Below, one piece after another: positions 12,101-26,534 of a stretch of DNA of 64,000 bases. Position 1 is the first letter of the stretch; each line of letters begins with the position of its first letter. The DNA comes from Argopecten irradians (Eukaryota; Mollusca; Bivalvia; Pectinida; Pectinidae), in contig NC_091135.1 in the NCBI RefSeq assembly GCF_041381155.1, positions 772,620-836,619 of the forward strand. The letters run 5' to 3'. The notes under the pieces are model-generated. The model saw nothing but the letters and a program-made list of their open reading frames with translations, did not search any database and was not told where the DNA came from. A program made the translations under genes and the position numbers.

Positions 12101-15100
12101 AATAGCGTGTCACACTGTGGCCATACACACGTTACTGGTCTATAGCGTGTCACACTGTGGCCATACACACGTTACTGGTCAATAGCGTGTCACACTGTGG
12201 CCATACACACGTTACTGGTCAATAGCGTGTCACACTGTGGCCATACACACGTTACTGGTCAATAGAGTGTCACACTGTGGCCATACACACGTTACTGGTC
12301 AATAGCGTGTCACACTGTGGCCATACACACGTTACTGGTCAATAGAGTGTCACACTGTGGCCATACACACGTTACTGGTCAATAGAGTGTCACACTGTGG
12401 CCATACACACGTTACTGGTCAATAGAGTGTCACACTGTGGCCATACACACACGTTACTGGTCAATAGAGTGTCACACTGTGGCCATACACACGTTACTGG
12501 TCAATAGAGTGTCACACTGTGGCCATACACACGTTACTGGTCAATAGCGTGTCACAATGTGGCCATACACACGTTACCGGTCAATAGAGTGTCACACTGT
12601 GGCCATACACACGTTACTGGTCTATAGCGTGTCACACTGTGGCCATACACACGTTACTGGTCTATAGCGTGTCACACTGTGGCCATACACACGTTATTGG
12701 TCAATAGAGTGTCACATTGTGGCCATACACACGTTACTGGTCAACAGAGTGCCACACTGTGGCCATACACACGTTACTGGTCAATAGAGTGTCACACTGT
12801 GGCCATACACACGTTACTGGTCAATAGCGTGTCACACTGTGGCCATACACACGTTACTGGTCTATAGCGTGTCACACTGTGGCCATACACACGTTACTGG
12901 TCAATAGAGTGTCACACTGTGGCCATACACACGTTACTGGTCAATAGAGTGTCACACTGTGGCCATACACACGTTACTGGTCAATAGAGTGTCACACTGT
13001 GGCCATACACACGTTACTGGTCAATAGAGTGTCACACTGTGGCCATACACACGTTACTGGTCAATAGAGTGTCACACTGTGGCCATACACACGTTACTGG
13101 TCAATAGCGTGTCACACTGTGGCCATACACACGTTACTGGTCAATAGCGTCTCACACTGTGGCCATACACACGTTACTGGTCAATAGAGTGTCACACTGT
13201 GGCCATACACACGTTACTGGTCAATAGAGTGTCACACTGTGGCCATACACACGTTACTGGTCTAATAGCGTGTCACACTGTGGCCATACACACGTTACTG
13301 GTCAATAGAGTGTCACACTGTGGCCATACACACGTTACTGGTCAATAGAGTGTCACACTGTGGCCATACACACGTTACTGGTCAATAGAGTGTCACACTG
13401 TGGCCATACACACGTTACTGGTCAATAGAGTGTCACACTGTGGCCATACACACGTTACTGGTCAATAGAGTGTCACACTGTGGCCATACACACGTTACTG
13501 GTCAATAGAGTGTCACATGTGGCCATACACACGTTACTGGTCAATAGAGTGTCACACTGTGGCCATACACACGTTACTGGTCAATAGCGTGTCACACTGT
13601 GGCCATACACACGTTACTGGTCAATAGCGTGTCACACTGTGGCCATACACACGTTACTGGTCAATAGAGTGTCACACTGTGGCCATACACACGTTACTGG
13701 TCAATAGCGTGTCACACTGTGGCCATACACACGTTACTGGTCAATAGAGTGTCACACTGTGGCCATACACACGTTACTGGTCAATAGAGTGTCACACTGT
13801 GGCCATACACACGTTACTGGTCATAGCGTGTCACACTGTGGCCATACACACGTTACTGGTCAATAGAGTGTCACACTGTGGCCATACACACGTTACTGGT
13901 CAATAAGAGTGTCACACTGTGGCCATACACACGTTACTGGTCAATAGGTGTCACACTGTGGCCATACACACGTTACGGTCAATAGGTGTCACACTGTGGC
14001 CATACACACGTTACCGGTCAATAGAGTGTCACACTGTGGCCATACACACGTTATTGGTCAATAGAGTGTCACACTGTGGCCATACACACGTTACTGGTCA
14101 ATAGAGTGTCACACTGTGGCCATACACACGTTACTGGTCAATAGAGTGTCACACTGTGGCCATACACACGTTACTGGTCAATAGAGTGTCACACTGTGGC
14201 CATACACACGTTACTGGTCAATAGCGTGTCACACTGTGACCATACACATGTTACTGGTCAATAGAGTGTCACGCTGTGACCATACACACGTTACTGGTCA
14301 ATAGAGTGTCACATTTGGGCCATACACACGTTACTGGTCAATAGAGTGTCACACTGTGGCCATACACACGTTACTGGTCAATAGCGTGTCACACTGTGGC
14401 CATACACACGTTACTGGTCAATAGGTGTCACACTGTGGCCATACACACGTTACTGGTCAATAGAGTGTCACACTGTGGCCATACACACGTTACTGGTCAA
14501 TAGAGTGCCATACACACACTGTGGCCATACACACGTTACTGGTCAATAGTGTGTCACACTGTGGCCATACACACGTTACTGGTCAATGTGTCCATGTATA
14601 CACACGTTACTGGTCAATAGAGTGTCACACTGTGGCCATACACACGTTACTGGTCAATAGAGTGTCACACTGTGGCCATACACACGTTACTGTTCAATAG
14701 TGTCACACTGTGGCCATACACAACGTTACTGGTCAATAGCGTGTCACACTGTGGCCATACACACGTTACTGGTCAATAGCGTGTCACACTGTGGCCATAC
14801 ACACGTTACTGGTCTATAGCGTGTCACACTGTGGCCATACACACGTTACTGGTCAATAGAGTGTCACACTGTGGCCATACACACGTTACTGGTCAATAGA
14901 GTGTCACACTGTGGCCATACACACGTTACTGGTCAATAGAGTGTCACACTGTGGCCATACACACGTTACTGGTCAATAGAGTGTCACACTGTGGCCATAC
15001 ACACGTTACTGGTCAATAGAGTGTCACACTGTGGCCATACACACGTTACTGGTCAATAGAGTGTCACACTGTGGCCATACACACGTTTCTGGTCAATATA

Positions 15101-18100
15101 GAGTGTCACACTGTGGCCATACACACGTTACTGGTCAATAGAGTGTCACACTGTGGCCATACACACGTTACTGGTCAATAGCGTGTCACACTGTGGCCAT
15201 ACACACGTTACTGGTCAATAGCGTGTCACACTGTGGCCATACACACGTTACTGGTCAATAGCGTGTCACACTGTGGCCATACACACGTTACTGGTCATAC
15301 TGGTCAATAGAGTGTCACACTGTGGCCATACACACGTTACTGGTCAATAGAGTGTCACACTGTGGCCATACACACGTTACTGGTCAATAGCGTGTCACAC
15401 TGTGGCCATACACACGTTACTGGTCAATAGAGTGTCACACTGTGGCCATACACACGTTACTGGTCAATAGACGTGTCACACTGTGGCCATACACACGTTA
15501 CTGGTCAATAGAGTGTCACACTGTGGCCATACACACGTTACTGGTTAATAGAGTGTCACACTGTGGCCATACACACGTTACTGGTCAATAGAGTGTCACA
15601 CTGTGGCCATACACACGTTACTGGTCAATAGAGTGTCACACTGTGGCCATACACACGTTACTGGTCAATAGAGTGTCACACTGTGGCCATACACACGTTA
15701 CTGGTCAATAGAGTGTCACACTGTGGCCATACACACGTTACTGGTCAATAGAGTGTCACACTGTGGCCATACACACGTTACTGGTCAATAGAGTGTCACA
15801 CTGTGGCCATACACACGTTACTGGTCAATAGCGTGTCACACTGTGGCCATACACACGTTACTGGTCAATAGAGTGTCACACTGTGGCCATACACACGTTA
15901 CTGGTCAATAGAGTGTCACACTGTGGCCATACACACGTTACTGGTCAATAGAGTGTCACACTGTGGCCATACACACGTTACTGGTCAATAGAGTGTCACA
16001 CTGTGGCCATACACACGTTACTGGTCAATAGAGTGTCACACTGTGGCCATACACACGTTACTGGTCATACTGGTCAATAGAGTGTCACACTGTGGCTATA
16101 CACACGTTACTGGTCAATAGAGTGTCACACTGTGTCACACTAGGGCCATTCATACGTATACATTACTGGTCAATAGCGTGTCACACTGTGGCCATACACA
16201 CGTTACTGGTCAATAGAGTGTCACACTGTGGCCATACACACGTTACTGGTCAATAGAGTGTCACAACTGTGGCCATACACACGTTACTGGTCAATAGGTG
16301 TCACACTGTGGCCATACACACGTTACTGGTCAATAGAGTGTCACACTGTGGCCATACACACGTTACTGGTCAATAGAGTGTCACACTGTGGCCATACACA
16401 CGTTACTGGTCAATAGAGTGTCACACTGTGGCCCATACACACGTTACTGGTCAATAGAGTGTCACACTGTGACCATACACACGTTACTGGTCAATAGAGT
16501 GTCACACTTGGGCCATACACACGTTACTGGTCAATAGAGTGTCACACTGTGGCCATACACACGTTACTGGTCAATAGAGTGTCACACTGTGGCCATACAC
16601 ACGTTACTGGTAAATAGAGTGTCACACTGTGGCCATACACACGTTACTGGTCAAACTGGTCAATAGAGTGTCACACTGTGGCCATACACACGTTACTGGT
16701 CAATAGCGTGTCACACTGTGGCCATACACACGTTACTGGTCAATAGAGTGTCACACTGTGGCCATACACACGTTACTGGTCAATAGAGTGTCACACTGTG
16801 GCCATACACACGTTACTGGTCAATAGAGTGTCACACTGTGGCCATACACACGTTACTGGTCAATAGAGTGTCACACTGTGGCCATACACACGTTACTGGT
16901 CAATAGAGTGTCACACTGTGGCCATACACACGTTACTGGTCAATAGAGTGTCACACTGTGGCCATACACACGTTACTGGTCAATAGAGTGTCACACTGTG
17001 GCCATACACACGTTACTGGTCAATAGAGTGTCACACTGTGGCCATACACACGTTACTGGTCAATAGAGTGTCACACTGTGGCCATACACACGTTACTGGT
17101 AAATAGAGTGTCACACTGTGGCCATACACACGTTACTGGTCATACTGGTCAATAGAGTGTCACACTGTGGCCATACACACGTTACTGGTCAATAGAGTGT
17201 CACACTGTGGCCATACACACGTTACTGGTCAATAGAGTGTCACACTGTGGCCATACACACGTTATGGTCAATAGGTGTCACACTGTGGCCATACACACGT
17301 TACTGGTCAATAGGTGTCACACTGTGGCCATACACACGTTACTGGTCAATAGGTGTCACACTGTGGCCATACACACGTTACTGGTCAATAGAGTGTCACA
17401 CTGTGGCCATACACACGTTACTGGTCAATAGAGTGTCACACTGTGGCCATACACACGTTACTGGTCAATAGAGTGTCACACTGTGGCCATACACACGTTA
17501 CTGGTCAATAGAGTGTCACACTGTGGCCATACACACGTTACTGGTCAATAGAGTGTCACACTGTGGCCATACACACGTTACTGGTCAATAGCGTGTCACA
17601 CTGTGGCCATACACACGTTACTGGTCAATAGCGTGTCACACTGTGGCCATACACAGTGTCACACTGTGGCCATACACACGTTACTGGTCAATAGAGTGTC
17701 ACACTGTGGCCATACACACGTTACTGGTCAATAGAGTGTCACACTGTGGCCATACACACGTTACTGGTCAATAGAGTGTCACACTGTGGCCATACACACG
17801 TTACTGGTCAATAGAGTGTCACACTGTGGCCATACACACGTTACTGGTCAATAGAGTGTCACACTTGGGCCATACATACGTTACTGGTCAATAGAGTGTC
17901 ACACTGTGGCCATACACACGTTACTGGTCAATAGAGTGTCACACTGTGGCCATACACACGTTACTGGTCAATAGAGTGTCACACTGTGGCCATACACACG
18001 TTACTGGTCAATAGAGTGTCACACTGTGGCCATACACACGTTACTGGTCAATAGAGTGTCACACTGTGGCCATACACACGTTACTGGTCAATAGAGTGTC

Positions 18101-21100
18101 ACACTGTGGCCATACACACGTTACTGGTCAATAGAGTGTCACACTGTGGCCATACACACGTTACTGGTCAATAGAGTGTCACACTGTGGCCATACACACG
18201 TTACTGGTCAATAGAGTGTCACACTGTGGCCATACACACGTTACTGGTCAATAGAGTGTCACACTGTGGCCATACACACGTTACTGGTCAATAGAGTGTC
18301 ACACTGTGGCCATACACACGTTACTGGTCAATAGAGTGTCACACTGTGACCATACACACGTTACTGGTCAATAGAGTGTCACATTTGGGCCATACATACG
18401 TTTCTGGTCAATAGAGTGTCACACTGTGGCCATACACACGTTACTGGTCAATAGAGTGTCACACTGTGGCCATACACACGTTACTGGTCAATAGAGTGTC
18501 ACACTGTGGCCATACACACGTTACTGGTCAATAGCGTGTCACACTGTGGCCATACACACGTTACTGGTCAATAGCGTGTCACACTGTGGCCATACACACG
18601 TTACTGGTCAATAGCGTGTCACACTGTGGCCATACACACGTTACTGGTCAATAGAGTGTCACACTGTGGCCATACACACGTTACTGGTCAATAGAGTGTC
18701 ACACTGTGGCCATACACACGTTACTGGTCAATAGAGTGTCACACTGTGGCCATACACACGTTACTGGTCAATAGAGTGTCACACTGTGGCCATACACACG
18801 TTACTGGTCAATAGAGTGTCACACTGTGGCCATACACACGTTACTGGTCAATAGAGTGTCACACTGTGGCCATACACACGTTACTGGTCAATAGAGTGTC
18901 ACACTGTGGCCATACACACGTTACTGGTCAATAGAGTGTCACACTGTGGCCATACACACGTTATGGTCAATAGCGTGTCACACTGTGGCCATACACACGT
19001 TACTGGTCAATAGAGTGTCACACTGTGGCCATACACACGTTACTGGTCAATAGAGTGTCACACTGTGGCCATACACACGTTACTGGTCAATAGAGTGTCA
19101 CACTGTGGCCATACACACGTTACTGGTCAATAGAGTGTCACACTGTGGCCATACACACGTTACTGGTCAATAGGTGTCACACTGTGGCCATACACACGTT
19201 ACTGGTCAATAGAGTGTCACACTGTGGCCATACACACGTTACTGGTCAATAGAGTGTCACACTGTGGCCATACACACGTTACTGGTCAATAGAGTGTCAC
19301 ACTGTGGCCATACACACGTTACTGGTCAATAGAGTGTCACACTGTGGCCATACACACGTTACTGGTCAATAGAGTGTCACACTGTGGCCATACACACGTT
19401 ACTGGTCAATAGAGTGTCACACTGTGGCCATACACACGTTACTGGTCAATAGAGTGTCACACTGTGGCCATACACACGTTACTGGTCAATAGAGTGTCAC
19501 ACTGTGGCCATACACACGTTACTGGTCAATAGAGTGTCACACTGTGGCCATACACACGTTACTGGTCAATAGAGTGTCACACTGTGGCCATACACACGTT
19601 ACTGGTCAATAGAGTGTCACACTGTGGCCATACACACGTTACTGGTCAATAGAGTGTCACACTGTGGCCATACACACGTTACTGGTCAATAGAGTGTCAC
19701 ACACTGTGGCCATACACACGTTACTGGTCAATAGGTGTCACACTGTGGCCATACACACGTTACTGGTCAATAGAGTGTCACACTGTGGCCATACACACGT
19801 TACTGGTCAATAGAGTGTCACACTGTGGCCATACACACGTTACTGGTCAATAGAGTGTCACACTGTGGCCATACACACGTTACTGGTCAATAGAGTGTCA
19901 CACTGTGGCCATACACACGTTACTGGTCAATAGCGTGTCACACTGTGGCCATACACACGTTACTGGTCAATAGCGTGTCACACTGTGGCCATACACACGT
20001 TACTGGTCAATAGCGTGTCACACTGTGGCCATACACACGTTACTGGTCAATAGAGTGTCACACTGTGGCCATACACACGTTACTGGTCAATAGAGTGTCA
20101 CACTGTGGCCATACACACGTTACTGGTCAATAGAGTGTCACACTGTGGCCATACACACGTTATTGGTCAATAGAGTGTCACACTGTGGCCATACACACGT
20201 TACTGGTCAATAGCGTGTCACACTGTGGCCATACACACGTTACTGGTCAATAGAGTGTCACACTGTGGCCATACACACGTTACTGGTCTATAGCGTGTCA
20301 CACTGTGGCCATACACACGTTACTGGTCAATAGAGTGTCACACTGTGGCCATACACACGTTACTGGTCAATAGAGTGTCACACTGTGGCCATACACACGT
20401 TACTGGTCAATAGAGTGTCACACTGTGGCCATACACACGTTACTGGTCAATAGAGTGTCACACTGTGGCCATACACACGTTACTGGTCAATAGAGTGTCA
20501 CACTGTGGCCATACACACGTTACTGGTCAATAGAGTGTCACACTGTGGCCATACACACGTTACTGGTCAATAGAGTGTCACACTGTGGCCATACACACGT
20601 TACTGGTCTATAGGTGTCACACTGTGGCCATACACACGTTACTGGTCAATAGAGTGTCACACTGTGCCATACACACGTTACTGGTCAATAGAGTGTCACA
20701 CTGTGGCCATACACACGTTACTGGTCAATAGAGTGTCACACTGTGGCCATACACACGTTACTGGTCAATAGAGTGTCACACTGTGGCCATACACACGTTA
20801 CTGGTCAATAGAGTGTCACACTGTGGCCATACACACGTTACTGGTCAATAGAGTGTCACACTGTGGCCATACACACGTTACTGGTCAATAGCGTGTCACA
20901 CTGTGGCCATACACACGTTACTGGTCTATAGCGTGTCACACTGTGGCCATACACACGTTACTGGTCAATAGAGTGTCACACTGTGGCCATACACACGTTA
21001 CTGGTCAATAGAGTGTCACACTGTGGCCATACACACGTTACTGGTCAATAGCGTGTCACACTGTGGCCATACACACGTTACTGGTCAATAGAGTGTCACA

Positions 21101-22736
21101 CTGTGGCCATACACACGTTACTGGTCAATAGAGTGTCACACTGTGGCCATACACACGTTACTGGTCAATAGAGTGTCACACTGTGGCCATACACACGTTA
21201 CTGGTCAATAGAGTGTCACACTGTGGCCATACACACGTTACTGGTCAATAGAGTGTCACACTGTGGCCATACACACGTTACTGGGTGTCACACTGTGGCC
21301 ATACACACGTTACTGGTCTATAGCGTGTCACACTGTGGCCATACACACGTTACTGGTCAATAGAGTGTCACACTGTGGCCATACACACGTTACTGGTCAA
21401 TAGAGTGTCACACTGTGGCCATACACACGTTACTGGTCAATAAGAGTGTCACACTGTGGCCATACACACGTTACTGGTCAATAGCGTGTCACACTGTGGC
21501 CATACACACGTTACTGGTCAATAGAGTGTCACACTGTGGCCATACACACGTTACTGGTCAATAGAGTGTCACACTGTGGCCATACACACGTTACTGGTCA
21601 ATAGAGTGTCACACTGTGGCCATACACACGTTACTGGTCAATAGAGTGTCACACTGTGGCCATACACACGTTACTGGTCAATAGAGTGTCACACTGTGGC
21701 CATACACACGTTACTGGTCATACTGGTCAATAGAGTGTCACACTGTGGCCATACACACGTTACTGGTCAATAGAGTGTCACACTGTGGCCATACACACGT
21801 TACTGGTCAATAGAGTGTCACACTGTGGCCATACACACGTTACTGGTCAATAGAGTGTCACACTGTGGCCATACACACGTTACTGGTCAATAGAGTGTCA
21901 CACTGTGGCCATACACACGTTACTGGTCAATAGAGTGTCACACTGTGGCCATACACACGTTACTGGTCAATAGAGTGTCACAATGTGGCCATACACACGT
22001 TACTGGTCAATAGAGTGTCACACTGTGGCCATACACACGTTACTGGTCAATAGAGTGTCACACTGTGGCCATACACACGTTACTGGTCAATAGAGTGTCA
22101 CACTGTGGCCATACACACGTTACTGGTCAATAGCGTGTCACACTGTGGCCATACACACGTTACTGGTCAATAGAGTGTCACACTGTGGCCATACACACGT
22201 TACTGGTCAATAGCGTGTCACACTGTGGCCATACACACGTTACTGGTCAATAGAGTGCCACACTTGGGCCATACATACGTTACTGGTCAATAGCGTGTCA
22301 CACTAGGGCCATACATACGTTACTGGTCAATAGCGTGTCACACTGTGGCCATACACACGTTACTGGTCAATAGAGTGTCACACTGTGGCCATACACACGT
22401 TACTGGTCAATAGAGTGTCACACTGTGGCCATACACACGTTACTGGTCAATAGAGTGTCACACTGTGGCCATACACACGTTACTGGTCTATAGCGTGTCA
22501 CACTGTGGCCATACACACGTTACTGGTCAATAGAGTGTCACACTGTGGTGACACACTGTGGCCATACACACGTTACTGGTCTATAGCGTGTCACACTGTG
22601 GCCATACACACGTTACTGGTCTATAGCGTCTCACACTGTGGCCATACACACGTTATTGGTCAATCGAGTGTCACATTGTGGCCATACACACGTTACTGGT
22701 CAACAGAGTGCCACACTGTGGCCATACACACGTAGT
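9121..22736. repeat. 40-bp satellite array, about 340 copies
   Basis: Head-to-tail units of 40 bp, about 13.6 kb in all. The unit can be read as TACTGGTCAATAGAGTGTCA followed by CACTGTGGCCATACACACGT. Most units are identical. Recurrent variants are GCGTG for GAGTG, TCTATAG for TCAATAG, a TTGGGCCATACATACG form (near 9510, 10820, 17875, 18385 and 22262) and an insertion giving TCATACTGGTCAATAG (near 9695, 15296, 16066, 17140 and 21718). Shared rare variants point to local duplication of multi-unit blocks. Degenerate patches occur near 9760-9830, 10995-11040, 12050 and 14500-14600. Stops recur in the repeat, so the short open frames in it are not genes. There are no spacers, so it is not a CRISPR array. 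Confidence 0.97.
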
Positions 22737-22739
22737 GTA

Positions 22740-24218
22740 ATATTATACTACAGTTTCTCGTTACAATGCTATTAAAATTGCTTTCACGTGACTAAAAGAA
22801 TCCCAATCAGCATGCCGGTGCTTATGGCAGGATGTTATGTTGCTTATGAATAGTAATATAATATAAATATAAATTTGCACATCGTTATATTTCATCAATT
22901 GTTATGTGTTGCGGTGTGTGGGTGTCTGTGTTGGGAGACTGCGGTATATTCGTGTTCTGTCTTCTTGTATAGTGGAACTCTTGCTATTTTTATAATGCTA
23001 TATTACTGAAGCACGCCGCCGAATACATCAAACTACACATCCCACCAGGTCAAATTATATTGACAACAGATGACTTTAATGTTTAGTGCTAAACAGGAAC
23101 AGTGATTACCACTTTTGTAGATTATGGTGAGTCTCTGCCAGGGGACGGAACCCAAAACCTTATTTACAAGGGTGAGCGCTAGACTGACGACCAAAAGTGC
23201 GAAGGTGTCAAGGGAGACGTTAGGAAGGAAGAAGAGAAATATATAATATTTTAAATTTAGTCGCCTTTTACGACATGAAGGTACAATTCTTATGCCCTAC
23301 CTACAGAGCAATGAGCGCTAAGCAAGGGCTTTTGTGAAATGCTACAGTCTCCTAAAATACACACACAACATACGACGGGGAACCGTCTTTAAATGACTGT
23401 TTTCCCCCTCAGAACAGCAGAGAGTCACTTCTTCACCAGCTGACAGCAAATGTTGATATTTTTAAAACTAACGTTTAACTAAGATAATGCATGCATACAT
23501 AAAAACAGATTGATACTCTTTTGCTTTAGCTGTTACCGTGTTTTCACTGTTATTGGGACAAACTATTACCATCCTACTCTCCAATATGTAGATCGCAAAG
23601 CAGCAGCAATAACAACTTGTGTTCAGACTATGGGTAGGGCATATATCTTCTCTCGCGCCTTGCGCTCAGTTTAATACCATATTAGCAGTCAGTAATGAAA
23701 AACAGATTACACTAAATCCATTTAGTCACCTTTAGTACTGTAGGTAGCAGGTATCCACATAACGCTTTACCTGTCATACGCTCTTATATATATACGATAT
23801 ATGTGTTTCTCTGTGTAACGGAAACATGTCATTAGGGAGACATCCATCGACAATTGTTTACATTTTTATTAAAACAACACGTCTAAATGCACTTATTTAC
23901 AAATTTACAGTAAGGTAACACAATCAGAACGTTTGAGTGGTACGTATGATAATGTATCATATGTAATAGGAATATAACACGACGATTAAAATGTTATCAA
24001 TGTTGAAACCTTTAGAAAAAAAGTTTTTGATTGGTAGGAACTATTTGAAATAGTTATGCATGTACTTTTCATGAATTTCATGACATTTGATTATATGGCG
24101 AACCAATACTTTATACATGCATATACCGTGTAGCAGGTTATTTTGGACAAAATACCATAACAATTCAGTTTTAGCGAATACAATTTTCGCGATTTGGTTT
24201 TAAGGTTATATGTATTTT
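22740..24218. other. Intergenic with an eroded interspersed repeat
   Basis: No gene is seen. About 23030-23345 resembles 28965-29300: both have a CACC(A)GGT...TATA/TAATGACAAC stretch early and AAATTTAGTCG(C/T)CTTT later. I associate this pattern with a common bivalve interspersed repeat, but both copies are badly worn. Confidence 0.45.
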
Positions 24219-25060
24219 TATCCCCTGCCCAACGAAGTTGGTGGGGGATATACAAATGGGTTCCGTCCGTCCGTCCGTCCGTCCGGCCGTCCGTCCGTAC
24301 GAATGGTTTCCGGAGCATAACTCTAAAACCAGTAAAGATATTTCCACGAAACTTCATACACACATTGGTCTTATGGTCTAGTAGTGCCTTTTGCTATTTT
24401 TAGGTTTTCATTTTTTTATTTTTTTTCCGTAACCATGGAAACATTGCTGAAAATATCATATTTTTGTACCAGGTTCGTTTCCGGAGCATAACTCTAAAAC
24501 CAGCAGAGATATTTCCACGAAACTTCATGGACACATTGGTCTTATGGTCTAGTAGTGCCTTTTGCTATTTTAAGGTTTTCACTTTTTGTACTTTTTTCTG
24601 TAACCATGGAAACATTGCTGAAAATGGCAGATTTTTGTGTAAGAATCGTTTCCGGAGCACAACTCTAAAACCAGCAGAGATATTTCCATGAAACTTCATA
24701 GACACATTGTTCTTATGGTCTAGTAGTGCCTTTTGCTATTTTCAGGTTTTCATTTTTTGCACTTTTTCCGTAACCATGGAAACATTGCTGAAAATATCAT
24801 ATTTTTGTACCAGGTTTGTTTCCGCAGCATAACTGGAAAACGGTAAATGTTATTCTGCAAAACTCCACCCATCTTTGTGTATATAGTCTAATATAAATGT
24901 CAAGGCTGTATACCCGATTCAACAATTGCAGCCCCGCTCTACTTGAATTATACTCCATCTTTCTTTAGCTCAACTTCCTTTTTCCTGGTTTTTTCATACA
25001 CATAAGTCTCCATAATCAAACTTACTTCAGGTTTGATATCTCCATTGGCGGGGGATCTGA
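24219..25060 (-). mobile_element. Pearl/Helentron-like non-autonomous element A
   Basis: Read on the minus strand, the element has tandem ~171-bp core repeats, then a run of ACGG tetranucleotides (24262-24299), then a terminal hairpin (24219-24250, arms TATCCCC.GCCCAAC and its near-complement around GAA). Core units start at 24307, 24478, 24649 and, partly, 24819, with spacing 171, 171 and 170. Tandem core, tetranucleotide array and hairpin end is the plan described for oyster pearl elements, which others have linked to Helentrons. The far end, near 25060, is approximate (TTGGCGGGGGAT at 25046-25057). It lies just upstream of the first visible aquaporin exon. Confidence 0.65.
24307..24840. 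repeat. 171-bp tandem repeat, three copies plus a partial
   Basis: Each unit begins TTTCCGGAGCATAACTCTAA and includes CCGTAACCATGGAAACATTG. The copies are about 90 percent alike by eye. The fourth is truncated and more diverged. It forms the core of element A. Confidence 0.9.
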
Positions 25061-25218
25061 ATGACTATGTCCTTGTATCCATTGTTAATATTTTACGGAT
25101 CAAAATTTTGCGATCACGTCAATGGCCCGCGAAATCGCAAAATATCACAACAAAAACAAATGGCTATACGATATATATAAATCATGAATCATGTTTTAAA
25201 AACAAGGTTTCAATCTGT

Positions 25219-25236
25219 TTCTCATTTTATTTCCAG
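25219..25236 (+). promoter_or_regulatory. Splice acceptor before the aquaporin start codon
   Basis: A pyrimidine-rich tract (TTCTCATTTTATTTCCAG) ends one base before the ATG at 25238. It implies that the 5' untranslated region begins in an exon further upstream, which I could not identify. Confidence 0.6.
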
Positions 25237-25237
25237 G

Positions 25238-26534
25238 ATGGCAGCAAACATGATGCTGTCCAATGGTACAACATGGCGTCCATTGTGGCAGATGGCTTTC
25301 GGAACACTGCCAGTGGAAGAGTTTTTCACACCGATGGGTGGATCTCTTCTATACCTTACCATTACTATTCTCTCGGGGTTTATTCTTAGAGTACTAAGCA
25401 AAGTAATACTCCATCCAGTCATCAGTGAATATGTTTGTGATTTTCTCGCTACTATGGAAATGTGTGCGTACTTTTATGAAAATAATTTTATTTTCAGTCA
25501 TTACGGTCCAGTTTGGTTGTTCATTGCCGTAGTTATTGAATGTATAATCGCCAATAGGACATACTTTAGTGCCTCAGAAAACCCTGTCAAGGCTCTGTAT
25601 TCCTTATGTATGAGGGAAATCGGTCCGGTCAAAGCTCTGGTGAAGATAGCTGTCCAGACTCTTGCCGGACTAGCGTCCTACAGGTTTGCCAGGCTGGTGT
25701 GGTCACTGGACATGGTCCCTGACCACAGGGAGAGGTACTACGAAACTAGTTGTGTGACGGACCTAAACGTCACTCTTCTGGCCGGTATGGGGATAGAATT
25801 GGCCGCTACTCTGATCGACACCTGGCTTGGGATGCAGACGGTAATGAAGAACTCGTTCATCGACGAACTGATCAAAGTAGGCAATGGTGCTCTGATGATT
25901 GTAGTCGGTAAGTTTAATCTCAAACTAAAATGAAAGCAAAATTTCTGTTTTTACTGAAAATGATTGTATTCTCATTTGTGGTACTATATAATGTTATTGT
26001 GATAATTGCATGATATATCGGATATAAACGTATATTTTGTGTTTTGTTTAAAGCTTCGCTTAAATGTAGAATTGAGAATATTGAAGTAAAGACATCGAAT
26101 TATTTGGTAAACATATCATCACAGTAAATGAGAAATTTGTCTAGAGCTACTTTAGACATAGTAACATTGTAATATCTTGCTACATTTGGATCCTGTCGGG
26201 TATATAGAAATATAGAATCCTTAGTCTGCTAAGTACTTAGTATTATTTCATGAGCATCCGTGCACGGTATGGTTCAATCAGACGAGTATTATTCTAATCC
26301 TTACAATATTGAGTTTGTTCCGTTGTAGGAATCTCCACCACCGGTATGTACTTTAACCCAGCCATGGCTACTGGTCACCTTCTTGGCTGTAAGGGCGCTA
26401 CCAACCAGGATCATCTCATTGTCTACTGGATCGGGCCGTTCGTTGGATGTATCATCGCTCTTCTCTTCGATCGTGTCCTCCACATCGACGTGACAAAGTC
26501 CAGACCAGCCACCACCCAGAAGAAGAGACAGTAA
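25238..26534 (+). CDS. Aquaporin-11/12-like (superaquaporin) channel, two coding exons
   Basis: Coding exons are 25238-25907 and 26329-26534, joined by a phase-1 intron with a GTAAGT donor and a GTTGTAG acceptor. The joined product is 291 residues, close to mammalian AQP11 (271) and AQP12 (295). I start at the Met at 25238 because a good acceptor (TTTATTTCCAG, ending 25236) sits one base before it, implying an upstream noncoding exon; an in-frame ATG at 25184 would lie inside that intron. Hydrophobic segments occur near residues 36-52, 91-106 and 130-150 and in the last 50 residues. The first pore motif is NPV (115-117) and the second is NPA (233-235), with a Cys nine residues after the NPA, a hallmark of the AQP11/12 subfamily. 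The tail is basic (QKKRQ). Family members carry water, glycerol or peroxide, often in endoplasmic reticulum membranes; the substrate here is unknown. Confidence 0.9.

Noticed and set aside
9673..22735. Several open frames of 60-85 codons in the 40-bp satellite
   Set aside because: They are frame runs through a repeat with recurring stops. Their peptides only repeat the unit, and start and stop positions follow small indels.
9121..22736. CRISPR array
   Set aside because: The repeats are directly adjacent without spacers, and the genome is eukaryotic (spliced gene, retrotransposons).
25184..25237. Upstream ATG at 25184 as the aquaporin start
   Set aside because: A good splice acceptor ends at 25236, so the upstream codons are probably intronic. 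The family length also fits a start at 25238.
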